Shown: positions 17,850 through 25,151 of the stretch, piece by piece
How the letters are laid out: every line of letters starts with the position of its first letter
Numbering within the stretch: position 1 is the first letter of the stretch
NCBI RefSeq assembly: GCF_002993885.1
Contig: NZ_CM009578.1
Span: forward strand, 124,001-188,000
DNA length: 64,000 nucleotides
Source of the DNA: Sphingopyxis lindanitolerans
GTDB taxonomy: Bacteria > Pseudomonadota > Alphaproteobacteria > Sphingomonadales > Sphingomonadaceae
Reading direction: 5' to 3'
Notes under the pieces: generated by a model
What the model saw: the letters and a program-made list of their open reading frames with translations, nothing else
Told to the model about the DNA's origin: nothing
The model's database searches: none
Translations under genes and position numbers: made by a program

Positions 17850-19121
17850 ATGGATTTTGGTTTTTCACCGCGCCAGCAGGCGTGGATCGATCGCGTGCGC
17901 GCGTTTATCGACGGCGAGATCGTGCCGAATATCGGGCACCATGACGTCGAGCTCAAAGGCGGGGAAACCCGCTGGGCTATCCCGCCGGTCCTGATCGAAC
18001 TGCGGAGCAGGGCGCGCGCCGAGGGTCTCTGGAATCTGTTCATGCCGCCCCATCTGGGCAAGGATGATGGCTTTGCGTTCGAGGGCGGCGGTCTCACGAA
18101 TCTCGAATATGCGCCGCTCGCCGAAATGATGGGCCGGATCAGCTGGGCCTCGCGCGTCTTCAACTGCTCGCCGCCCGACACGGGCAATATGGAGATATTG
18201 AGCCTGTTCGGTACGCCGGCGCAAAAGGAGGCCTGGCTCCGGCCGCTCATGACCGCAGAAGCGCGTTCGGCGTTCCTGATGACCGAGCCCGATGTCGCCT
18301 CGGCGGACGCCACCAATATCGGGACCCGCATCGAACGCGACGGCGATCATTATGTCGTCCATGGCCGGAAATGGTGGTCGACGGGGGTCGGCGATCCCGA
18401 GTGCCGTTTCGCGATCGTGATGGGCCGGTCGGCGGACGACGATGCGCCTGCGCACCTCCAGCACAGCCAGATCATCGTTCCGCTCGATGCGCCGGGCGTG
18501 AAAGTCGAACGGATGCTCGGCGTTTTCGGATATGATGATGCGCCATACGGCCATGCCGAAGTGACGTTGACCGGGGTGCGCGTGCCGCTGGATCATATGC
18601 TGCTGGGCGAGGGCCGGGGATTCGAGATCGCGCAGGGGCGTCTCGGCCCCGGCCGCATTCATCACTGCATGCGCATGATCGGTGCGGCCGAGGCCGCGCT
18701 CGATGCGATGATCGGGCGGCTCGGCACGCGAATGGTGTTCGGCAAGCAGCTCATCGAACAGACGGTCTGGCACGAGCGGATCGCCAACGCGCGGATCCAT
18801 ATCGACGCCTGCCGTCTGCTCTGCCTGCACGCCGCAGACCTGATGGACCGCGAGGGCAACAAGGCGGCGCGGACGGCGATCGCGCTGATCAAGGCGGCGG
18901 CCCCGAAGATGGCGACCGCGGTTATCGACGATGCCATACAGGCGCATGGCGCCGCCGGCCTTTCGGCCGATTTCGCGCTGGCAAAAAGCTTTGCCAATAT
19001 TCGCGCGTTGAGGATCGCCGACGGACCCGACGAAGTTCATCATCGCACCATCGCCCGAAGCGAAATCAGGCGCGTAGCGGCGGCGGCCGCGCCCGTTGGG
19101 GGAGAGCGGATCGATGCCTGA
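17850..19121 (+). CDS. acyl-CoA dehydrogenase family protein (ACAD11-like)
   Basis: A 423-residue acyl-CoA dehydrogenase, starting at ATG 17850 after GGAGAT. The N-terminus (MDFGFSPRQQAWIDRVRAF) and the signature MTEPDVASADATNIGT near residue 148 place it in the ACAD11-like branch, and the C-terminus carries the HGAAGLSADFALAKSFANIR segment. Enzymes of this branch are often found with the phosphotransferase type encoded at 14521, as separate proteins of what is a fusion in animals. It probably desaturates a short or branched acyl-CoA of the pathway. Its end overlaps the following crotonase gene start by eight bases. Confidence 0.9.
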   Translation: MDFGFSPRQQAWIDRVRAFIDGEIVPNIGHHDVELKGGETRWAIPPVLIELRSRARAEGLWNLFMPPHLGKDDGFAFEGGGLTNLEYAPLAEMMGRISWASRVFNCSPPDTGNMEILSLFGTPAQKEAWLRPLMTAEARSAFLMTEPDVASADATNIGTRIERDGDHYVVHGRKWWSTGVGDPECRFAIVMGRSADDDAPAHLQHSQIIVPLDAPGVKVERMLGVFGYDDAPYGHAEVTLTGVRVPLDHMLLGEGRGFEIAQGRLGPGRIHHCMRMIGAAEAALDAMIGRLGTRMVFGKQLIEQTVWHERIANARIHIDACRLLCLHAADLMDREGNKAARTAIALIKAAAPKMATAVIDDAIQAHGAAGLSADFALAKSFANIRALRIADGPDEVHHRTIARSEIRRVAAAAAPVGGERIDA

Positions 19122-19901
19122 CATTCATGTAGAGCGACCGGGCAACGTCGCCTGGATCATTATCGATCGCGGGGACGGCCGGAACAGCCTTCAGCCATCG
19201 ACGCTGCGCGAACTGTGCGACGCGTTCGATACGGCGACCGCCGATGCCGGCGTCGGAAGTATCGTCTTCGCGGCGCGCGGGCGGCATTTTTCCGCCGGCG
19301 CCGATTTCGAGTTTTTGACCGAACTCAGGACGACGCCTGCTGCGGCGGTCAAGGACCAGATATATGCCGTTTTCCAGGGCGCAGCGCGGCGCATCTATCA
19401 CTGCCCCAAACCGGTCGTCGCGGCGGTCCAGGGGGCAGCCATTACCGTTGCCTGCGAGCTCGCGCTCGGGTGCGATTACCGCATCATCGCGCCTTCCGCG
19501 ATGTTCAGGAGGCGTGGATCAAGCTGGGGTTGCTCCCGCCTCTGGGCGGCCTGTTTCTCCTGCCGCGTATCGTCGGTCTCGGACGTGCCTCGGATATCCT
19601 GCTGAGCGGCCGACCAGTTCTCGCGGACGAGGCTGTGCGCATTGGTCTCGCAAGCGAGTGCGTCGAAACGGAAGACGCTTTGTGGATCCGCGCCCAGCAA
19701 CTCGCCGAGCAGATGGCCGCTTTGCCACCGCTGGCCTTTCGGGCGGCAAAGGAAGCGCTGCGCCACGGTATGAGTTCGACCATAGAACGTGAATGGGCCG
19801 CCAATAGCAGTGCTCAGAGCATCCTCATCGGGACGGATGACTTCGGGGAAAGACTCGATGCACAGCGGACAAAGCGAGCCACGAATTTCGCCGGACGCTG
19901 A
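19114..19901 (+). pseudogene. enoyl-CoA hydratase family gene with a one-base frameshift
   Basis: Start ATG at 19114 (MPDIHVERPG) follows GGGGGAG. The first 131 codons encode a normal crotonase N-terminal half, including FSAGADFEFL and VACELALGCD with the first catalytic Glu. At 19501-19512 the sequence ATGTTCAGGAGG reads into a foreign frame that stops at 19605, while the next frame from 19506 continues the family exactly (QEAWIKLGLLPPLGG to EWAANSS...FAGR) and stops at 19901. Adding one C (TTC CAG GAG) restores a 262-residue protein. This is either a genuine recent null mutation or a sequencing error. Last gene of the Rieske operon. Confidence 0.85.
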
Positions 19902-20457
19902 CTTGCCGATGGATTGCTAGGCGCCACTACCAAAGGCAATCCGTTCGGATTTGTCAGCGTTAGTTTGAGCGCCCGCCAGAAGAATCACGCAAGCCGGAAT
20001 TGGCTCGTCAAATTCATGGTGTCGTGGATTGGATGGCTTCTCTAACTGCCCACGCCGCCTTATGCTAGGCGCCGGGCCGCGTCGGCAATATCACGGGCGG
20101 CACGAGGCGACCAACGCACCTTGTAGTGGTGGGGCTGGCGATAATCGCGCCACGTAAGCAGGTGACCACTTTGCGCCTGATGTCGGTCGCACAGACCGTA
20201 GGAAGAAGCGCCTGTAAGCGGACGCTGGACTCAGTCGGCTCGGGTCAGTGTCGGACAATTGCGCCGAACCGTGGATTGTTCTCGATGGTGAGCCTCTCGG
20301 TTCGCCCGTTGTAGAGCATGCCGTTTGGCGGACAGGCTAAGATTTAGCGGAAAAACGTCTCTTCCAGGGAAAAAATTTAGATAAGTGCGAATTGTAGTTT
20401 TCAGTGCCTGCTCTTTCTCTCACTTCGGTGAGATAGAAATCGCAGGGGGTGATGGAA
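19902..20457. other. intergenic boundary between two gene clusters
   Basis: About 550 bases of lower GC content than the flanks and no convincing gene; a 62-codon frame at 20126 has no ribosome site or known product. An 11-base direct repeat (TGCTAGGCGCC) occurs at 19915 and 20063, which may be chance. The base composition and the truncated gene just after it suggest old recombination or insertion scars. Confidence 0.4.
20418..20433 (+). other. small hairpin with TTCG loop upstream of a truncated gene
   Basis: TCTCAC-TTCG-GTGAGA forms a perfect six-base stem closed by a stable UUCG-type loop, 24 bases before the start at 20458. It could shape the 5' leader of that message. There is no T-tract, so it is not a standard terminator. 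Confidence 0.3.
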
Positions 20458-20886
20458 ATGGCATTTCGCGAGCTAAAACGGTACGACGGACGTCAGCGCG
20501 GCTTGCTTCAAGATTGGGAAGTATGGCTCAAGCAGGCTGACAAATTGTACAACCGGTTCTTAGGCGACGTTGGTGACTCGCCGTTTTTCTACCACGAGGT
20601 GGCGTCGGTCGGTTTCCTTGCGTCGGCGGCGGCGATGGCCGGCTTTGTGCCCCTCGCCGAATATGCAGTGGTCAAGCGCGGACGTAACGACAAGCGCACG
20701 CGGGTTGATGGCCGTGCGGACCGCGCATTGATCAACAAGGTCAAACTCGACATCGCGAAACTGCATGGCGAACCCGTCTCGCTAGGCACCGCTTCCGGGA
20801 AGTGTCCTAGCCATTGCCTATTCCGGGCTCGGCCCAGGCGACGAGTTGCGCTTCGAGGAGTTGTCGGGCCGACTGTCCCAATCTGA
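20458..20886 (+). CDS. hypothetical protein, probably 3'-truncated
   Basis: An unrecognised frame of 142 codons. The start ATG at 20458 (MAFRELKRYDG) sits 8 bases after AGGGGG. The first 110 residues look like a real soluble protein (charged helices, a short hydrophobic stretch FLASAAAMAGFVPLAEYA). After GTASGK, near 20800, the frame enters the 3' end of the opposite-strand TetR gene and turns arginine-rich (FRARPRRRVALRG), which looks like read-through past a break. I infer that the gene lost its 3' part when the TetR-peptide cluster was joined here. No function can be offered. Confidence 0.4.
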   Translation: MAFRELKRYDGRQRGLLQDWEVWLKQADKLYNRFLGDVGDSPFFYHEVASVGFLASAAAMAGFVPLAEYAVVKRGRNDKRTRVDGRADRALINKVKLDIAKLHGEPVSLGTASGKCPSHCLFRARPRRRVALRGVVGPTVPI

Positions 20887-21433
20887 CCGGATCCAGGTCC
20901 GGTGTTATCCGGCTGTAAGACAGACCTTGCCACACCAGTATGATGGCGTCGACGAAGGCAACAACGTCAGTCTTCCCCGGCAGTCGTCCGTCGGCAATCG
21001 CGGCCTGCGTTGCGAGTGTCATCGCCCGCGTCGGGACACGTTCGATCGTGCCGCCCTGGAGCAGGTCGTCGAGATGATCGACGCGACTGAGATAGGTCGT
21101 CAATTCGATACGGGTAATGGGACTCAGGCCAAATGACTGCCGTAGATCATTGGCTTTTATATGAACGTCGATGATCTGCCCCGGGATGTCCGGACCGTCG
21201 AACATGTGACCGATAAGGTCCAAAATATACTCGCGGTCGCGTAGCAAAACGGCTGCAAAAACAGCGTCTTTGCTAGGAAAATAATAATAAAGATGGCCCG
21301 GCCGCATTCCGGCCTCGCGGCAGATGTCGTTGATACTCGTTTTCGCGATACCTTTGAGTTCCAAGCAATGCACCGCGGCATCGAGGATTCTCGCACGCTG
21401 TACCTCCGTGTTCCCCGCATCGACTCTGCGCAC
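20807..21433 (-). CDS. TetR/AcrR-family transcriptional regulator
   Basis: A 208-residue regulator. The N-terminal helix-turn-helix is clear (RILDAAVHCLELKG, then INDICREAGMRPGHLYYYF, about residues 14-48), followed by a helical ligand domain ending in a dimerisation region. I chose the GTG at 21433, six bases from AGGGGA; GTG at 21439 or an ATG at 21469 would be longer options with poorer spacing. It diverges from the TonB-receptor gene at 21594; a perfect 15-bp inverted repeat at 21485-21499 touching the receptor promoter is its likely operator. The expected role is repression of the peptide operon until a peptide-derived ligand binds. Confidence 0.88.
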   Translation of the reverse strand: MRRVDAGNTEVQRARILDAAVHCLELKGIAKTSINDICREAGMRPGHLYYYFPSKDAVFAAVLLRDREYILDLIGHMFDGPDIPGQIIDVHIKANDLRQSFGLSPITRIELTTYLSRVDHLDDLLQGGTIERVPTRAMTLATQAAIADGRLPGKTDVVAFVDAIILVWQGLSYSRITPDLDPVRLGQSARQLLEAQLVAWAEPGIGNG

Positions 21434-21484
21434 GCTCACTCCCCTATCTGTTGCCGACCGCGATCGCACCGACGTGTCTTTGAT

Positions 21485-21499
21485 GAACGATTATCGTTC
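21485..21499. promoter_or_regulatory. candidate TetR operator
   Basis: GAACGATTATCGTTC is a perfect inverted repeat (7-1-7) in the divergent region. Its right edge abuts the TTGACA box of the receptor promoter, so bound protein would block polymerase. Assignment to the adjacent TetR gene is by position only. Confidence 0.6.
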
Positions 21500-21529
21500 T
21501 TGACAAGAGGACCCTAGTCGCTGTTTATA
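21500..21529 (+). promoter_or_regulatory. candidate sigma-70-type promoter of the peptide operon
   Basis: TTGACA at 21500-21505, an 18-base spacer and TTTATA at 21524-21529. Two direct copies of TTATAnnTTGAG (21525-21536 and 21549-21560) follow within the leader and might be a further binding site. The receptor start is 65 bases downstream. Confidence 0.45.
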
Positions 21530-21593
21530 GTTTGAGCAATCACTCTAATTATAAATTGAGTCGCGAGGCGACCGCCGCAGGGGATGAAGGGCC

Positions 21594-23810
21594 ATGATGA
21601 GGAATATCCACAAGACCACATACTTGCTTTTGTTGGGGACCGCCGCGCTTGCTGGGATAGCAGAGAGCGCGCACGCTCAGGAAGCGAACCGCGCGGGCAA
21701 TTCCGCAGAGCCGAGTGATGAAATCGTCGTCACCGCCAACCGCCGCGAGGAATCGGTACAGGATGTGCCGAGCGCAATCACCGCAATCTCGCAAGCGCAA
21801 ATCGAGGCGCGCGGTATGGACAGTTTCGAGGGCTTTGCCCGTTCGGTTCCCGGCCTGACGATGAACCAGGCGACCAAGAATCGGGCCTCCTTCAACATTC
21901 GCGGCATCGCCACCAACACGAACGGTACCGCCAACACGCAGGATCCGGTTTCGGTCTATGTCAACGACACGCCAGTCACCGACACCTTTGGCGCTCCCGT
22001 CCAGCCGGATCTCAGATTGTTCGATGTGGAGCGGATCGAAGTGCTGCGAGGCCCTCAGGGCACGTTGTTCGGTTCGGGCTCGTTGGGCGGTACGATCCGT
22101 ATCATCACCAACAAGCCTGACGCTGGCAAGTTCGAGGCGGCGGGCCGTGTTGATCTGGGCACGTCCGATGGCGGTGCATTCCGCCAGCGCTACGATGCCA
22201 TGGTCAATGTGCCACTGGTCGAGGACCGCTTGGCCCTGCGTGTTGTCGGCTATTATCGCGACGAGGAAGGCTGGGTCGAGAATGTCGCGCTCGGCACCCG
22301 GAACGACAGCGTCGATTGGGGTGGGCGCGCCGCGTTGCGCTGGACGCCTACCCACGCCCTCACGATAAAGGCCGAGGCCTTCCATCAGGAAAGTGACCCC
22401 CAGGAAGGCGACGGCTGGAATCCTGCGGTGGGCAAGTTCAAGAAGGCATCCCCCATCGCCGAGGGGCGTCCGCTGAACCTGTCCAATTACAACCTGGCGA
22501 TCGACTATGATATCGAAGGTTTCGCAACGCTGACTTCGTCATCGACCTATCAGAAGAGCAAAACGAATTTCCGGTACGAATATGGTCAGTTTCTCGGCCC
22601 CAACACACCGACCTTCATCATGGACCCGGGCCCTTGGACGTCGCGGTTCCAGGTGCAGGAGTTGCGGTTGGTTTCGAACACCGAGTCCCGGCTTCAGTGG
22701 GTGTTCGGCGCCTTCTATATCAATCGTAAAAGCAGCATTCCGGACTACGCGATCGTGGCGCCGGGGCTGGATGCGTTCTTCGGCGGCATTCTCGGCAGCG
22801 ATTCCTATTTCGACTCGGATCTCACGATAAAGTCGACCGAACTCGCCGGTTATGCCGACGGCTCCTATGAGATCGCCGCTGGTCTGAAGCTGCGCGGCGG
22901 TGTCCGCGTCTTCCACACTACCGCCGACTATATCGAGAAGGATCGCGTCGCATTCAATTTCGCGACGTTCAGCTATGATCCGCCGCTCAGTTTCTCCAAT
23001 TCCTCGAAGGGTACCCACACCACCTGGCGAACCGGGTTCTCCTACGAGCCAAACAGCGACCTGCTGTTCTACGGCAACGTCAGCAAGGGTTTCCGTGTCG
23101 GCCAGGTCAACGCCAATTTCGGGCCAAGCCCGATCGACCCCGACGACTATGTGATCCCCGAGGGCTATGACCCCGACAGCACGATCAACTACGAGATCGG
23201 CGCCAAGACCAGTTTTCTGAACGGTAGAGTGACGCTGAATGCAACCGGATTCTATATCGACTGGGACAACATCCAGATCGATGGATTGCGCATCTCCGAT
23301 GGCCTCTCATTCATCGCCAATGCCGGCAAGGCAACGGTGAAGGGTTTCGAGTTCGAGATGACGGCGCGGCCGGCACGGGGTTTCAATGTCTATGCCACGG
23401 TAACAGTACAGGACGGTAAGATCGAACGCATACCGACCAACATTGTCGTGCCCGCAGCGGTCGGCGACAGGCTGCCCGGCCTGGCCCGGTGGAAACTTTC
23501 GGGCGGTGCCGAATATCGCTGGACGGTGGGCACCGACACCGAAGCCTACGCCCGGATAGATGGCCAGTTCACCGACAATTCGCCGAACACCTTTGCCAAT
23601 AGCGGCCTCAACCCGCTGTTTGCGAGCAATGCCGCCTACTCGACCCTCCAAGCCGCAATCGGCATCGACACCGAGTGGGGGAATGTCGCGGTCTATGGTG
23701 AGAACCTGACCAACAATGACAGCATCATTTTGAAGAACCTCTTTCTCCCGAACAGTTACACGACGCTTCGACCGCGGACATTCGGTCTGCGGGTCACCTA
23801 TCGCCATTGA
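21594..23810 (+). CDS. TonB-dependent outer-membrane receptor of the peptide operon
   Basis: A 738-residue receptor. The signal peptide (MRNIHKTTYLLLLGTAALAG, cleavage after SAHAQ) is followed by the plug from EIVVTANRREESVQDVPSA and the conserved LRGPQGTLFGSGSLGGTI near residue 155. The barrel runs to FGLRVTYRH; the final residue is His, not the usual Phe or Trp, which is a mild oddity. The start is ATG 21594 or 21597, after AGGGGATGAAGGG. It is the first gene of a run of transporter and peptidase genes spaced 7-26 bases apart, so it probably brings a peptide too large for porins into the periplasm. Likely repressed by the divergent TetR protein. Confidence 0.92.
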   Translation: MMRNIHKTTYLLLLGTAALAGIAESAHAQEANRAGNSAEPSDEIVVTANRREESVQDVPSAITAISQAQIEARGMDSFEGFARSVPGLTMNQATKNRASFNIRGIATNTNGTANTQDPVSVYVNDTPVTDTFGAPVQPDLRLFDVERIEVLRGPQGTLFGSGSLGGTIRIITNKPDAGKFEAAGRVDLGTSDGGAFRQRYDAMVNVPLVEDRLALRVVGYYRDEEGWVENVALGTRNDSVDWGGRAALRWTPTHALTIKAEAFHQESDPQEGDGWNPAVGKFKKASPIAEGRPLNLSNYNLAIDYDIEGFATLTSSSTYQKSKTNFRYEYGQFLGPNTPTFIMDPGPWTSRFQVQELRLVSNTESRLQWVFGAFYINRKSSIPDYAIVAPGLDAFFGGILGSDSYFDSDLTIKSTELAGYADGSYEIAAGLKLRGGVRVFHTTADYIEKDRVAFNFATFSYDPPLSFSNSSKGTHTTWRTGFSYEPNSDLLFYGNVSKGFRVGQVNANFGPSPIDPDDYVIPEGYDPDSTINYEIGAKTSFLNGRVTLNATGFYIDWDNIQIDGLRISDGLSFIANAGKATVKGFEFEMTARPARGFNVYATVTVQDGKIERIPTNIVVPAAVGDRLPGLARWKLSGGAEYRWTVGTDTEAYARIDGQFTDNSPNTFANSGLNPLFASNAAYSTLQAAIGIDTEWGNVAVYGENLTNNDSIILKNLFLPNSYTTLRPRTFGLRVTYRH

Positions 23811-23832
23811 TGCATCGGGATATTGAAGGCGT

Positions 23833-25143
23833 TTGAACGTGACCGAAAACAGCGCGCGCGCATCCTATCCGAGCATGGCGCGCGCGCGCTATGCACAGTT
23901 CGTGCTTGCGGGGCTAGCGTTGTTCTCGACGATGGACATGCTTGTCACCGGCCTGCTGATCGAGCCGATCAAGCAAGAACTGGCACTCACCGATTTCCAG
24001 GTCGGGCTGACACAGGCGACGGCCTATTACGCGGCCTATGGCTTGCTGGCGGTCCCGATGGGCATTCTCGCCGACCGCTGTGTCCGCGTCCGGCTGCTTA
24101 TTGTCGCGATGGTCCTCATGCCGGGCGGCTTGCTGATCACCGCCCTTTCGCACGAGGTGTGGACGCTTGCGGCTGCCAAGGCGCTGATGGGGGTGGCAAG
24201 CGCGATCATTTATCCGGCGGCGATGTCTTTGCTTGCCGATTATTTTGCACCCGATCATCGCGCCTTCGCCACCGCGAGCTATCCGATCGGTCAGGATTTG
24301 GGGCAGGTCGGCGCCCTGCTGGTTGGAGGTCTCGGCTACAGCGCGCTGGTCGACATGGTCGCCGCCGATCCCACCGCGCTCGGCGGCCTTTCGCCCTGGC
24401 GCGCCGTCTCGCTGATATTCGTGGGTCTCGGTCTGTTGCTGATCCCTTTGCTGATTGGCATGCGGGAGCCCGCCCGAATGGAGGTTCAGAACAGGGACAA
24501 GGGCTCGTTCGGCGCCCTGTGGGAGTACCGGGCTTTCCTGCTTGCGCTTTTTGCCGGAATCATGTTCCTCGCCCTGGTCGCCAGCGCGGTCAGGACCTGG
24601 GCTCTGGCCGCGCTGATCCGGCTCTACGCCCTGCAGCCGGGCGATTTTGCCGTCGTGTCCAGTGGGATCGTTCTTGTCGCGGGGATCACGGGACTCCTGC
24701 TCGGCAGTCGGCTGATCAATCTCGCTCGCGCGAGCGGTGACGACCGCAAGATGATTTTTCCCGCGGTGGTCGCGTCCGCTCTTTGCGCGCCGACCGCGTT
24801 TATGGCGACAATGCCCGATGCATTGTGGTTCGCCGTGTTTGCGGCGCTGTTCTTACTTGTTGCGAGCGTCGCGATAGCCGTTCCGGTGATATCGATCAGT
24901 TTTCGCATACCCAACGAACTGCGCGGCCTCTGCGTGGGACTTTATGTCGTGCTCGTCGCGCTTGCCGGCATGGTCGGGGCGCCGCTGGTCGGGGCGCTCA
25001 GCACCGCGATGGGCGGCGACATGATGCTGGGCTGGGCGATCGCCGCGGTCGGCGCCCCTGCATCGCTGCTCGCTGCCTTCAGCCTGTGGTTCGCAAGTCG
25101 GGCGCCGGCGAAGACCTCGATCCCCATGATGATCGGCACCTGA
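23833..25143 (+). CDS. MFS transporter, MlrD-like in context
   Basis: A 436-residue inner-membrane transporter with about 12 hydrophobic segments and the motif-A-like loop VPMGILADRCVRVRLL after the second segment. The start is TTG at 23833 or GTG at 23839 (MTENSARASYP); the ribosome site GAAGG favours neither strongly. It lies 22 bases after the receptor gene and 8 bases before a peptidase gene. In known mlr loci an MFS protein (MlrD) moves the cyclic peptide or its products across the inner membrane, and this gene holds the same place. Transport of a peptide is inferred from context, not from the sequence itself. Confidence 0.86.
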   Translation: MNVTENSARASYPSMARARYAQFVLAGLALFSTMDMLVTGLLIEPIKQELALTDFQVGLTQATAYYAAYGLLAVPMGILADRCVRVRLLIVAMVLMPGGLLITALSHEVWTLAAAKALMGVASAIIYPAAMSLLADYFAPDHRAFATASYPIGQDLGQVGALLVGGLGYSALVDMVAADPTALGGLSPWRAVSLIFVGLGLLLIPLLIGMREPARMEVQNRDKGSFGALWEYRAFLLALFAGIMFLALVASAVRTWALAALIRLYALQPGDFAVVSSGIVLVAGITGLLLGSRLINLARASGDDRKMIFPAVVASALCAPTAFMATMPDALWFAVFAALFLLVASVAIAVPVISISFRIPNELRGLCVGLYVVLVALAGMVGAPLVGALSTAMGGDMMLGWAIAAVGAPASLLAAFSLWFASRAPAKTSIPMMIGT

Positions 25144-25151
25144 GAGGAAAC

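Noticed and set aside
17865..19124. A 419-codon minus-strand frame
   Set aside because: It is antisense to the acyl-CoA dehydrogenase at 17850, has no ribosome site and no domain.
19915..20073. An 11-base direct repeat TGCTAGGCGCC as a possible insertion footprint
   Set aside because: No terminal inverted repeats or transposase remnant lie between the copies, and the length is compatible with chance.
20126..20314. A 62-codon plus-strand frame
   Set aside because: No ribosome site, odd composition and no known product; kept as intergenic.
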